64,000 nt of DNA from Mesostigma viride (lineage: Eukaryota > Streptophyta > Mesostigmatophyceae > Mesostigmatales > Mesostigmataceae), in assembly GCA_009746045.1 (NCBI GenBank), contig RPFO01000899.1, forward strand, positions 1 through 64,000, read 5' to 3'. The translations under genes and the position numbers were made by a program. The notes under the pieces are model-generated. The model was not told where the DNA came from. It did no database searches and saw only the letters and a program-made list of their open reading frames with translations. Shown piece by piece: positions 9,419-18,490 of this stretch. Each line of letters starts with the position of its first letter. Position 1 is the first letter of the stretch.

Positions 9419-10177
9419 TTAAAATCCGTCGTCCTCGTCTTCTTCTTCATCCGGCCTGAAGCGGACTCGGTTCGCCTGAAGACTCCCCGGAGCGACTTGC
9501 ACGCTGCGGGTATCTCCCTCGCCGGCTTCCTCCTCTTCGTCTTCCTCGTCGCCTTCCTCTTCGAAGATCTCGCCCGTCTCCTCCCCGCCCTTGAAGGTGT
9601 CCTTGTCCAGGATGTCTCCCATGTACTCCTTCAATATGTCGTCGATGGGCATCAGAGTGTGGACGGCGCCGCGTACGGCCTCGCGGATGGAGCCGAACAA
9701 GTTCCGCCGCTGCAACTTGTACCCCCCGTCCCCTGTCTCGCTGACGAAGTAGTCCACGTCATCCACGATCTCGTTGGCGAGGTTCTTCATCACCAGGTGC
9801 ACGAAACGGGTGGGAGACGGTACGCGCACCTTCATCTTCTGGTTCGGATCACGCGACATCCGGATCGATCCCATGATCATGCTCGTGCATACGAAATACG
9901 CCTTCAAGAGATCGCGGAAGTACGGAATGGCGTCCATGATGAATTCCGTCTCCTCTTCCAGTACATCCGGATTCCAATCCGGGATCTCCGTGAGCAGTTG
10001 GGTGAACGCGGAGATGGGATCCATCCCCGCCGTGTCCGAAACCTCCACGGCATCGCGGAGGATGTTCTTCAAAGACTCGAACACGGGCTCGGTCAGCCCC
10101 CGCTCGAGCTGATCCACGTATTCCTTCTTGCTGTCTACCAGCACATTGATGTTCACGACGGGGTCGGATGAATCCAT
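9419..10177 (-). CDS. Conserved giant-virus protein, DUF5764-like
   Basis: 252 aa. The N-terminal 170 residues follow a pattern I know from many phycodnaviruses and mimivirus relatives: a start like MDSS...NSKKEYVDQLERGL, then PDWNPDVLEEETEFI, then a hydrophobic helix with FVCTSMIMGSIRMSRD and PSPTRFVHLVMKN. This fits DUF5764, whose function is unknown but which is often a virion component. The C-terminal 60 residues are highly acidic (EEEGDEEDEEEEAGEG) and probably disordered. It lies 22 bp from the JAMM-like gene in the same direction. The family call is from memory of the pattern, not from a search. Confidence 0.7.
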   Translation of the reverse strand: MDSSDPVVNINVLVDSKKEYVDQLERGLTEPVFESLKNILRDAVEVSDTAGMDPISAFTQLLTEIPDWNPDVLEEETEFIMDAIPYFRDLLKAYFVCTSMIMGSIRMSRDPNQKMKVRVPSPTRFVHLVMKNLANEIVDDVDYFVSETGDGGYKLQRRNLFGSIREAVRGAVHTLMPIDDILKEYMGDILDKDTFKGGEETGEIFEEEGDEEDEEEEAGEGDTRSVQVAPGSLQANRVRFRPDEEEDEDDGF

Positions 10178-10195
10178 CGGGAATCTACCAACACT

Positions 10196-10478
10196 CTAGG
10201 TATTTTGCGTCTGCTTTGTAACGAGCGACTGCTGCTTGCGCTCGTACAAATCGCGCAAGTACGTCACGTCCTCCTCCGCCTTTGGAGCCGAGCTTCGAGG
10301 ATTCGAATGGTCTCTTGCATGCGCAAGACAGGATCGGTCTGCTCGTTCTTGGGAACCTCGCCCCAGTGAGGCTGGGGAGGCCCAGGCGGTTGCGCAGTAT
10401 TCTGCTCTCCTCCCTGTATTCCGAAATCTGCTCCAGCAGGTCGAACCGCTGAGAGTGGTACTCCTTGGAATACGCCAT
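10196..10478 (-). pseudogene. Small coiled-coil protein gene broken by two frameshifts
   Basis: Starting at the ATG 10478, the frame encodes a helical, charged segment (YSKEYHSQRFDLLEQISEY, then EESRILRNRL). A second frame continues with a Pro-rich stretch and MQETIRILEARL. A third ends with VTYLRDLYERKQQSL and the stop at 10196. The three pieces together make a plausible 94-residue coiled-coil protein, and both shifts are consistent with one lost base each. No family is recognised. It lies between the DUF5764-like gene and a membrane-protein gene in the same orientation. Confidence 0.55.
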
Positions 10479-10534
10479 CGTTCCACTTAGAAGGCCGTCA
10501 CTTTAGGAAAAACGGCGTAGGCGAGCTGACTTTC

Positions 10535-10975
10535 TCAGCGCCGGAAATTGATCGCCAATTGGACCCCGCCCCACGCGATAAGACCAGCGAGGATACCGGC
10601 CATGTGAATGCGAACCTTGCTGACCTGGCCCGTTTTCTTGTCTTCGAACCATTTCGGATAGTACGCAGGAGCAACCTTGATGACCCCGATCGACGCCACG
10701 ATGCCGCAAAATATGGCGGGGAGCGAGAACGTAATGCGGCGATGGACGACGGCCCCAGAGCTGCTGTGGTATTCCGTGCGCACAGGCGGGATGGGGTCTT
10801 GCAACGGCCCCACCTCGTTCGGAATGGGAGAAGGGAAGGTGTCCTGATACGATCGCAGCCCGCCTCCGCCGAGGGAAGGCGGCGGGGAAACGGCTGCGAC
10901 CGGTACAGGAGCAGGGGCAGGAGCGGCGGGCGTGCGGCCCCGACGAGCAGCTCGGGCGATCTCTGTAAGACTCAT
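10535..10975 (-). CDS. Proline-rich protein with two C-terminal membrane segments
   Basis: 146 aa from the ATG at 10975. A start ten codons upstream is possible, but that stretch contains a TATATAAATA box that better fits a promoter. The N-terminal half is Ala/Pro/Arg-rich and low-complexity. Two hydrophobic segments follow (LPAIFCGIVASIGVIKVA, about residues 86-103, and IHMAGILAGLIAWGGVQLAI, about 123-142) with a basic loop between them. It is probably a protein of the internal virion membrane. No family is recognised. Confidence 0.65.
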   Translation of the reverse strand: MSLTEIARAARRGRTPAAPAPAPVPVAAVSPPPSLGGGGLRSYQDTFPSPIPNEVGPLQDPIPPVRTEYHSSSGAVVHRRITFSLPAIFCGIVASIGVIKVAPAYYPKWFEDKKTGQVSKVRIHMAGILAGLIAWGGVQLAINFRR

Positions 10976-11005
10976 GGCGTCCCGTATATAAATACGAGAC
11001 GCCAA
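10976..11005 (-). promoter_or_regulatory. TATA-like promoter element
   Basis: Reading leftward, the 30 bases before the ATG at 10975 contain TATATAAATACG in inverted form (plus strand CGTATATAAATACG at about 10983-10996). The box is nearly palindromic. It supports the choice of the downstream start codon. Confidence 0.4.
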
Positions 11006-11034
11006 AATTTATGCTTCGATAAACGCGTGGGACC

Positions 11035-11598
11035 CTAGTCGTAGCTGGAGAATTCGGGTTTGTCGAGGTCCCACACCTGCGGGGGGAGCTGGGGGAACTC
11101 GGGTTCGTCGGACAAGGAATCGCCCTCGGATGATTTCTTGTTTGCCATGTCGACCTCTTGTCGCTTCCACACGGGCACGAGCGATTTCTCGTAGCAAGAA
11201 GAATGCATGAACTGAAAAAGACGCGTGTGGGATACTGGCACGCACTCCTCGACCTTCCCCGCTGGCATGGGGATGCCGCAGTAAGAACACATCACCCACC
11301 CGTGTCGGGGCTCGCTTTCCATCCAGTCCGTGAACAGCCGAGAATGAGAGAGCGCCTCGACACCCCTCGTACTGTATTCCCTCAGCGTCTCCTCTTCGCC
11401 TTCTGTGAGCGGGACGCGTTTCGTATCTCCGCGAACGGAGCACACCCGGCAGCACCCCGAACAATCATAAATGAGCCGTTTTGCGTGACGCGAGTGACTC
11501 CTTGCCTTCATCGCACACCAGCGCGCGTCAGCGCGCCGGTTCTTTTCTACGAATTCGTTCGCAAACACGACGCATCTCTCTTCTCCGGCGCTGATCAT
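11035..11598 (-). CDS. Cysteine-rich putative zinc-binding protein
   Basis: 187 aa from the ATG at 11598, which is the first plausible start after the preceding gene. Two cysteine clusters stand out: CSGCCRVC (about residues 51-58), and CSYCGIPMPAGKVEEC with a later H and C (FMHSSC) at about 100-140. The latter could form a treble-clef zinc finger. The C-terminus is acidic and Pro-rich (EGDSLSDEPEFPQLPPQVWD). No specific family is recognised. It follows the larger virion-like gene at 11625 by 26 bp, in the same direction. Confidence 0.65.
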   Translation of the reverse strand: MISAGEERCVVFANEFVEKNRRADARWCAMKARSHSRHAKRLIYDCSGCCRVCSVRGDTKRVPLTEGEEETLREYSTRGVEALSHSRLFTDWMESEPRHGWVMCSYCGIPMPAGKVEECVPVSHTRLFQFMHSSCYEKSLVPVWKRQEVDMANKKSSEGDSLSDEPEFPQLPPQVWDLDKPEFSSYD

Positions 11599-11624
11599 GT
11601 CCGTACGAACACATTTTAAAAAAT

Positions 11625-13100
11625 CTATCTCCGCCGAACGGTCTTTTTCTTCTTCTGAGTCGTACGGTGCTTGGTTCGCCGCACTCTCCTGGCCGCCCCG
11701 CCGTGGAAGTTGGGAAGTGGACCACCCTCCATGGATGGCATCGCGCCACCCGCACCGCCCGAGAAAAGATCTCGTACGCCCTTGGAACGGGAACACACGG
11801 GGCCGTACACCGCGTTCGGGTTCTCGACCAACGTGCCGTCCGATGCAACGATGTAAGGATCCACGATCTTGAGCTTCGTGGCAGCGTCCTTGTGACTCGG
11901 ATCCATGTTGAAGAACACGGGCCCGGTCCCTGGCCCGCACGATGGCTGTGGGATTCCACTCGTGCGATAATCAGCGATCATGAGATTTGCGAAATTCCTC
12001 CACGGTTTGTCCTTCACGCCCTTGCTCACCAGCGCGATGGCTCCGGCGTTCCGCCACCACGCGTCGATGTGGTTAAGGATCGCGGATCTCAAACGGTTAA
12101 ATGCGATGAGATCGCGACGAATAAAAGGATACAACACGTTGTCTATTTCGGCGAGCGTTCCGAACATCATAGTACCGACTGTTTTTATTTCATTTTTGTT
12201 GTGCAGAGCCATAATATTTTTGACATGAGTCGGACCGAAATGCTTTATATCATCGATCTTAAACTTGTCCTGAAAAAGCAAAGGGATTAGAACTGACGGT
12301 TGTGAGTCGTAAGATACCTTGTCGCCGGGAGTGCCTAAGGGTTCTCCGCTAGTTTGCGAGTGTTCGACGTTGTAACTGGGTATCGAAGTTTTGTCGTTAT
12401 TGTATACAGAAATCGCGGTCGCGCTCCCGTAAGCAAGGGGGCCAGGAGCGAACACTTTGAACGCTTTGGCATCGGCGTAGTCGAGAGGTTTGGCAGCATC
12501 TGCGCTCTCGTAAAAATTTTTTGTGATATCTGCAGGATCACTAGCGTTCTTTACAGCTGTCAAATCAGGAACCGGCTCGGAAAGATCGTTATTTGTTGCG
12601 TGTAAATCCGGGATTGTGAAATTTCTGATCATGTCCAGCACGTAGATGGGGATACGCGTCATGTAGACGTAGTCGTTTATGTCGGTTAATGGAACTGTTT
12701 TAGAGTGGTCCTTGTGTCTTTCGACGGCGACGAACCCTCGAAGAACGTTAATTATCTTCGCTAGTTCCGCGCGGCTCGTGTTCAACAGAGACGTTTTTGT
12801 CGCATTGACCACTCGCTCGTTGATGTCCCGCATAACGTTGGTGAGGATGTCGTAAAAATATACCGCGGTCACGAAATTGTTTAGCTTCAGCTTCATAGCA
12901 TTGTCCGTATCTAGTATGTTGTGTTGGTACAGTTTTGCTTCCTCGATGCGGAAAGTGATATTTGGAATATACGCCCTCAACTTTTGAAGTTCGTATGAGG
13001 TGAACACCTTGGAGGCGAGATCATTGATTCGTTCTTGCGTTTGTTGTGATCGCCCCGTCGGTGTGGAGACTTGACTATAAAATGGATACGCGGAGGACAT
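11625..13100 (-). CDS. Conserved viral protein, first of a tandem paralogue pair (491 aa)
   Basis: 491 aa. It is homologous along most of its length to the neighbour at 13131-14366. Shared blocks are the N-terminal YPF...TPTGRS.QTQER.NDLA.K.FTSYEL, a central YDILTNVMRD, RRDL.AFNR.R.AILN, and the C-terminal VDPYIV..DGTLVENP and GPVC. The C-terminus is strongly basic (KHRTTQKKKKTVRRR), suited to binding DNA or acting as a nuclear signal. No enzyme motif is visible and no named family comes to mind. A virion protein is plausible from the context. The start ATG is preceded by TTTTTTTCTAAA and GATATATC. Confidence 0.75.
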   Translation of the reverse strand: MSSAYPFYSQVSTPTGRSQQTQERINDLASKVFTSYELQKLRAYIPNITFRIEEAKLYQHNILDTDNAMKLKLNNFVTAVYFYDILTNVMRDINERVVNATKTSLLNTSRAELAKIINVLRGFVAVERHKDHSKTVPLTDINDYVYMTRIPIYVLDMIRNFTIPDLHATNNDLSEPVPDLTAVKNASDPADITKNFYESADAAKPLDYADAKAFKVFAPGPLAYGSATAISVYNNDKTSIPSYNVEHSQTSGEPLGTPGDKVSYDSQPSVLIPLLFQDKFKIDDIKHFGPTHVKNIMALHNKNEIKTVGTMMFGTLAEIDNVLYPFIRRDLIAFNRLRSAILNHIDAWWRNAGAIALVSKGVKDKPWRNFANLMIADYRTSGIPQPSCGPGTGPVFFNMDPSHKDAATKLKIVDPYIVASDGTLVENPNAVYGPVCSRSKGVRDLFSGGAGGAMPSMEGGPLPNFHGGAARRVRRTKHRTTQKKKKTVRRR

Positions 13101-13130
13101 GATATATCATCCTGTTTAGAAAAAAATGAG
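13101..13130 (-). promoter_or_regulatory. Upstream TTCTAAA promoter-like motif
   Basis: Reading leftward, this spacer is TTTTTTTCTAAACAGGATGATATATC immediately before the ATG at 13100 (plus-strand TTTAGAAAAAAA at 13115-13126). The TTCTAAA core also lies 6 bp upstream of the gene starting at 14366 (14372-14378), 17 bp upstream of 16735 (16752-16758) and 22 bp upstream of 62565 (62587-62597). It is a candidate shared viral promoter motif. Confidence 0.5.
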
Positions 13131-14366
13131 TTACCTTCGCCTATTACCGCCTCGCTTCCTCCTTCGAACGTGTTTGGACGCCCCGGGGTGATAACTTCCA
13201 AAGTTCGATGTCCGCCCCCCGCCCCCTGTAGTGATTCCGCTAAGGAGGTCGGACGTGGCGCGCTGACGTTGACACACCGGTCCAAAGATCGCGCGAGGGT
13301 TCTCCACCAGGGTACCGTCGGCCGCGACGATGTACGGGTCTACGATCCTGGCCTTCTTGCTCGGGTCTCGAGGATCGCCGTCGTAGAACACGCCGCCGTA
13401 CCCGGGCCCGCAACTGTACTGCGGAATGCCTGTTACCCTCGTATCCGCGATTCCAAGTTCCGCCAAGTATTTAGCCATTACTTTTGCATCGATCGTTGCG
13501 CCCGTTCCGGCGAGATCCTGAAGAGTGCCTTCGGAACGCGCCCATGAAGCGATCGTGTTCAATATGGCTATGCGCATACGGTTAAACGCGAGCAAGTCTC
13601 TCTTGATGAACGGCGCGATCACGTTTGCAAAACTAGTGCCTGTTAAAGCGGTCCCACAGCTTCCGATCCGGTTCTTGTGGATATCGGCGAACTTTGTTAT
13701 ATCGATACTGTCCTGGGATAAAAGGTAGATCAGCTTCGCCGGCTGGCAGTCGTCTGAAACGCCTTTAACTGCCGACGAACCTGAGCCCGTAATGTATTCG
13801 TTGTAAGTTGGCAGCGAGTTGCCGTCGTTGTCTTTTATCGTTAGCCGGATCTCCCCGTCCGGCACGAGACCAAGACTCGGCACGGTTATTGTCGCCGTCG
13901 TCGGAGTTGCCGTTGTCTCGACGGCTTTTGAAAGATCTTCCGGCGAGATTCTTCCGAGATATACCTTTCCGGATGCATCCTCGGCGACAAACCCGCGAAG
14001 AGCGTTCGCGATCTTTCCGAGCAGAACCGTGTCCATCGAGTTTAAGTTGAAGTTTGTGGCGTTTGTGACCCGTTCGTGGAAGTCGCGCATCACGTTCGTC
14101 AAAATATCGTACACGTAGACGCTGCGGATGAAATTGTAGAGTGTATCCTTTGTCTTGGAAGATCCTGTAGTGGCAGAGAGCACGTTGTGTTTTATCATCG
14201 GACACTCTTCGATCGTGAACTGCAGATTGGGCAGGTATGTCCTGAGGGATTGCAGCTCGTACGACGTGAATATCTTGGTCGCTAGATCGTTCACTCTCTC
14301 TTGAGTCTGGGGAGATCTCCCGGTCGGCGTGCGCACCGCCGTGTTGAACGGGTATCCGGTCGACAT
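13131..14366 (-). CDS. Conserved viral protein, second of the tandem paralogue pair (411 aa)
   Basis: 411 aa, paralogous to the 491-aa product 30 bp downstream. The N-terminal 110 residues align closely (YPFNTAVRTPTGRSPQTQER, FTSYELQSLRTYLP). The middle is shorter and Thr-rich, and the C-terminal third shares YSCGPGYGGVFYDGDP, VDPYIVAADGTLVENP and a basic tail (RRRKRGGNRRR). The conserved cysteines CGPG and GPVC suggest a structural core. A recent tandem duplication followed by divergence of the middle is the simplest history. Function is unknown. Confidence 0.75.
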   Translation of the reverse strand: MSTGYPFNTAVRTPTGRSPQTQERVNDLATKIFTSYELQSLRTYLPNLQFTIEECPMIKHNVLSATTGSSKTKDTLYNFIRSVYVYDILTNVMRDFHERVTNATNFNLNSMDTVLLGKIANALRGFVAEDASGKVYLGRISPEDLSKAVETTATPTTATITVPSLGLVPDGEIRLTIKDNDGNSLPTYNEYITGSGSSAVKGVSDDCQPAKLIYLLSQDSIDITKFADIHKNRIGSCGTALTGTSFANVIAPFIKRDLLAFNRMRIAILNTIASWARSEGTLQDLAGTGATIDAKVMAKYLAELGIADTRVTGIPQYSCGPGYGGVFYDGDPRDPSKKARIVDPYIVAADGTLVENPRAIFGPVCQRQRATSDLLSGITTGGGGRTSNFGSYHPGASKHVRRRKRGGNRRR

Positions 14367-14450
14367 GCGTATTTAGAAATAGCCGGAGAAAAAAATTGCG
14401 CGTTCAGGGGGGCGATATATATTTTCGGGGTATGTTTTGAACCCGTCACG

Positions 14451-14873
14451 ATGCCGCCGAAGAAGGAGGTCACAACGCTTTCCAAGCGCCAGACGCGGTC
14501 CGGGCGTTCTGTCAAGGCCCCGGAACGATACGAACCCGACGAGATACCCGTGGACGATTTCGGGGACGAGGACTACGAGTCCGACGATCCGGAGGGGGAC
14601 CGGATCCGAGACGAAGACATCACGGACGAAGAAGAGGACGACGAGGAAGATGAGGACGACGATTCGTACGATAGCAGTTTCATCGACGACGACGAAGAGG
14701 GCTGCTCGACGAGGGTGGCGACCGACGCCGACGAAGGCGAACTGACGGGGACGGAGACCGAGGAGGACGACGAAGACGTGCCTCTCGAGTCGGACTCTGA
14801 CGAGTCGGAGTACCAATCAGAGGACGAAGTGGAACAGAAACGACAGGTGAAGAAGACTCCCGCACCAAAGTAG
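14451..14873 (+). CDS. Highly acidic protein, with in-frame continuation after a TAG
   Basis: 140 aa from the ATG at 14451. The basic N-terminus (PPKKEVTTLSKRQTRSGR) is followed by VKAPERYEPDE and then long Asp/Glu/Ser tracts, like histone-chaperone or chromatin-associated acidic proteins. The frame ends with TAG at 14871-14873. The same frame then stays open for 29 more codons with a basic, coding-like tail (SGSKRKAPSGK, ETFVAFVRPRIVK) up to TAA at 14961-14963. Either this TAG is a nonsense change in an ancestral 170-codon gene or it is read through. It is the only plus-strand gene in this stretch. Confidence 0.6.
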   Translation: MPPKKEVTTLSKRQTRSGRSVKAPERYEPDEIPVDDFGDEDYESDDPEGDRIRDEDITDEEEDDEEDEDDDSYDSSFIDDDEEGCSTRVATDADEGELTGTETEEDDEDVPLESDSDESEYQSEDEVEQKRQVKKTPAPK

Positions 14874-14965
14874 GCCGCGAGTGGATCGAAGAGGAAGGCA
14901 CCCTCGGGCAAGGCAGATGGCGAGACGTTTGTCGCGTTCGTGCGCCCCAGGATCGTGAAGTAACC

Positions 14966-16342
14966 TCAAGCGCCGTATTGGTAGTTTTCGTACACGACGC
15001 CATCGGATTCCACCCCTCCCTGATTGATATTCGGGATATACAGCGGGTTTTTGTTAAGCGTCGCGTACGCCAGACGTTCGGACGCGGCCGTGACCACCTT
15101 CTCGAAATCGCCGACGCCGAGACGGACGGGGCGTTCGACGCGCAATCCTTCCCCGCCCGCCCGCGCACGATCGACGAGCCCGCCGATTTCCGCCGCCGCG
15201 TGGCGGACGGCACGGAGCTGACATTCCGTGATGTCGCGCACTCTCGTGTTCTCCATGAAATCGCCGTACATCAACTTACCGTCGAGGCTTTCCTTCAAGA
15301 CCGCGAGGTTCTTAAACACACGCGGCTCTTGCGTCCTCGTATGATTGTTCAGCTCCGGTTCCGAGTGGAGCCCCTGGCTCTTGTTTTCGTCATGTGCGTT
15401 CGGTACGATGGTTTCGTGCGTGCGCTCGTTCGCGGGGACGCGAGGGAGGACATTGTAGGCCCCGATCGCGACGGGCTGCTGGAACGGCGCTTCGGCCGGC
15501 GCCATGTGCGCGTTATCGATGACACTCGCCCTCCGGGCGTCCACCCTCGTGAATTCTTGCATGTCCGTCCACCTGGTCCCGTTTTCGGACCCCCCGGCGC
15601 GTCACGCACCGGATCGGCGTAGGAAAGCGGGATGCTGCGTTCGGGTAGCACGGTCGTTTTGAGGGTGTTCGGAGTATCCCCCTGTCGTTGTTTTCGACCT
15701 CGGTATTGGGAGCCCTCTCCTCATACCTGCCCTGTTGGCTCGATTCAACGGGTCGAGGATGACCATCCGGTTCTGCAATTGGGCCTCTTGCTCGGTCTGT
15801 TTTCGTACCATGATCTGGTCCTCGACCTGCGTCCAGTTCTTGGACAAGATCTCGGTCGACTCGTGCATGTGTGTGTCGCGCCCCCCCTGGGCCGCAAACA
15901 CCTCCTGCATGCCGAACCTCCTGTCCGGCCCCGCCTCTCCCACCATTTGGGCGACCTCTTGGACGGGCTTTGACGACCACGGTTCGGGACCCGGGATCTT
16001 GGTGACCAGCGAGTCGAACTTCACGGGCGCGCACGTCATCGTCAAGAACTCCGTCTGGGGCTTGTACCCCTTCGGCGGCTCAACATGCATGTTTATTTTA
16101 GAAGTGTTCCTTCCATACCCTAGATTCGCTCTCATAGTGGGTGCCGTTACGTAATCAGGCGGCGCGGGGCCGTACCCGCCCCTCGTCGTGTACATGGGCA
16201 CGGGTTCGTACCCCCTCGACTCTGTCGGCACCATCGGTTTAGAAGCTAGTACCACGTCTTCCCCGACCACGTCCCTCGCGGGAGGCGGGGCGGGGCGCAT
16301 AAGAAAGCCTGTCAACGCGACAATGGAAATAGAGGCAAGCAT
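14966..16342 (-). CDS. Putative virion protein with N-terminal membrane anchor, two compensating frameshifts
   Basis: The frame from 16342 begins with a hydrophobic anchor (LASISIVALTGFLM), followed by a Pro/Tyr-rich region and a long charged helical part (ILSKNWTQVEDQIMV, EAQLQNRMVIL). Near 15650 coding continues in another frame (LPERSIPLSYADP). Near 15590 it returns to the first frame (WTDMQEFTRV) and runs to the stop at 14966, ending YIPNINQGGVE...YENYQYGA. The total is about 458 residues. The layout (one N-terminal anchor and a long soluble tail) resembles membrane-anchored virion proteins of giant viruses, but I cannot assign a family. Confidence 0.6.
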
Positions 16343-16396
16343 TCAATTCTTTATTCATAATAATACAACAACACAATTATGGTGCAAGCACTCAAA

Positions 16397-16735
16397 CTAA
16401 ATGGGTAACCTACACGGCTCTGGCCTGAGTGCGCTGGTGACGATCGGGAACTCCAGGTACCTATCGGACCGTTTCATGTCTTCCCAGTACATGTGGAGGT
16501 ACGGCGCCGTGACGCGATCGTCGACGGTGATGGCCTTGTTGAAGTTTGCGGCGTGGACACCGCCCTTGAGTCTCATGCATTCCAAGGACGGGTCGAGCCT
16601 CGCGCCCAGCGTGAGGAAGGATTGAACGTGGTCCTGGGTGACCGGGAACGAAACGTTGTTGTCGAGGACCTTGTCCAACGTCTTTCCAATCTCCTCCTTG
16701 ACCCCGTTTTCGGTGATGATGATCGCGGATGACAT
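16397..16735 (-). CDS. Small viral protein of unknown function
   Basis: 112 aa from an ATG that has the TTCTAAA motif 17 bp upstream. It is a soluble mixed alpha/beta sequence (TENGVKEEIGKTLDKVLDNN, HMYWEDMKRSDRYLEFPIV) without a recognisable domain. It is followed by 54 bp and then the anchored-protein gene in the same direction. The gene is intact. Confidence 0.6.
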   Translation of the reverse strand: MSSAIIITENGVKEEIGKTLDKVLDNNVSFPVTQDHVQSFLTLGARLDPSLECMRLKGGVHAANFNKAITVDDRVTAPYLHMYWEDMKRSDRYLEFPIVTSALRPEPCRLPI

Positions 16736-16752
16736 GGATTCGTACTATTGGT

Positions 16753-16919
16753 TTAGAATATATGCGGGCCCAAGACCATCCTCTCCTCAGGCCTGGCGTC
16801 GAAATCGATCGGGATCACAGGCGGGATGGGGAGTGTCTTTCGTTCCATGACGTAATACTCCGGACACGCCAAGTCCCATACGGGTTGCCACCGGACCCAG
16901 CGTATCCATTCCGCCGCGG
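16753..16919 (-). pseudogene. 3' part of a small membrane-protein gene split by element A
   Basis: The 55 codons read WIRWVRWQPVWDLACPEYY... and end at TAA (16753-16755). An apparent start within the LTR (16959) is an artefact. The upstream end of the gene lies 25.3 kb away at 42217-42262, beyond the element. The target duplication AGACA occurs at 16920-16924 and 42217-42221. Counting one copy, the two parts give 213 nt, exactly 71 codons in one frame. The uninterrupted product would be a 70-residue protein with an N-terminal signal anchor and a Trp/Pro-rich tail, a typical small giant-virus membrane protein. Confidence 0.85.
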
Positions 16920-16924
16920 AGACA

Positions 16925-17541
16925 AGTTGTGAGGGTAAGAATGCCACGAATTCCGCCATGGTTCTTGCAGGAAGTTGCCTTTATTAACAATCAGGAAACA
17001 CAGACGTAAGTCACGTCACTTCCAAGACTGCACGCAGCACAGACGACAGGGTCGCAGTGCCAAGAGAACGTGCACGCAAGAACTAGCGTCCCGGTGTGAC
17101 CAAGTCACTCATATAGCTTACTAGGGACGCGTCCAAGTATTCAGCTGCACTGTCACAGCTGAACTGTCAATCAATTGATTACACAGACTCTGGCACGCCT
17201 TTGGCGCGCAGATCTATCAATTGTCCATACGGCTAGTCCTGTGGACCTATCCGTACACTAGTCAGCATCAATTGTCTCATAGGTCCTGGCGCGCTACAGT
17301 GCGCCTACCTATCAATTGACCATCAAGTCCTGTACAAGTCCTGTCAACGTCCTGCGGACTATCAAAGTGACACTTGTACATCCTGTGTCCGTACGCGCCC
17401 ACAGTGGCGCGCCGGGTACTGTCGGCACAGCCTAGGAAACGTCATAACTTTTACGTTCCTTAACCAAATGAGGCGTTCAAGGTGCCGTTGGAAAGAGCGT
17501 AACAATCTCTATCCATCTAACGTAAATCCTTTACGTTAACT
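16925..17541 (-). repeat. 3' LTR of element A
   Basis: 617-bp direct repeat of 41600-42216. The ends are AGTT...AACT rather than TG...CA. The internal sequence is rich in TCAATTGA-type palindromes and GGCGCGC motifs. A polypurine tract (minus strand AAAGAAAAGAAGGGATTGG, 17542-17560) adjoins it, marking this copy as the 3' LTR of a minus-strand element. Confidence 0.9.
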
Positions 17542-18490
17542 CCAATCCCTTCTTTTCTTTAGGGGTCACATCCCCTGCCAGGGACCCTTGAAGTAGCTTG
17601 AAATGTCCTTCACTCCAGCTTGAAGCTTGAACAGATGTCTTTAATGGCCAATGCCATTCCCCCAGCCCTTTCTTTTAAGGAACTGGAAAAGAAACAGATC
17701 TGCCACAGGGAAAACCATTTCATGAGAAATGGAGAAAACCTATGGAAGTGGCATTACAGAGTACCACCAGATATTAGAAGCACACAAAATTAAATACATA
17801 CAGGTTAATTCTATGAGGTCTTCTCCAGGAGTTAATCCCATCACCTCGGTAGAGCCTCCAGTACAATGACCTTCTGGCGGTGAGTTACATTAATCCCAGA
17901 TACTAATCCCATAAAACCCAGTACATATTCAATATAAGTACAATAAATCCATGACAATTAAAATACCACTTGACAAAGTAAGGCGTATTACAATAGTTTG
18001 CCTGTCATTCTCTCAACAGGGGTCTATTGGCGCCCGTCTTACGGCGCCCGTCTACTTGCCAGATGGTAAACTGCCACAGCAAACAAATGACAAAATGAAA
18101 CACATAGGCAACAATTAAATCCTGCCCTGGGGAACTAGGGAAGTCTGAACAGGCAAACACCTGAACAGGCCAGCTTGTAGAAACATAATACCAGGGAATC
18201 GAACCCCGCCCTATAAACCCCAGAATAAAGGTTCCCAGACCATTGTGAGAGGTATGTACAAATATACATTTCTTTTAAAATAGAATACATGGTCTGTAAT
18301 GGACCTGTCAACCTTGTGTAGTCAACAGCATGAACCCCAGCCAAAACCTGGCTGTATCCTGATTAAAATCAGAGTGAGTGTACCATGGTCCATGAGCCTT
18401 AGTACAGACTAAAATACAGGTATTATGCCAGTCACAATGCTGACACTACCACACAATCTGCTCTCCAATGCCCTATAACCATGCACCAGC
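17542..18490 (-). other. 3' untranslated region of element A
   Basis: About 950 bp between the RNase H stop and the 3' LTR. No coding frame is convincing. The polypurine tract lies at the LTR edge. The rest is moderately AT-rich with no repeat that I can see. Confidence 0.6.

Noticed and set aside
11158-12290. Plus-strand frames opposite the cysteine-rich and 491-aa genes
   Set aside because: Antisense to well-supported minus-strand genes, without promoter or domain.
16753-16959. Complete 68-aa gene starting inside the LTR
   Set aside because: The first residues come from the element A LTR; the true start is at 42262 across the element.
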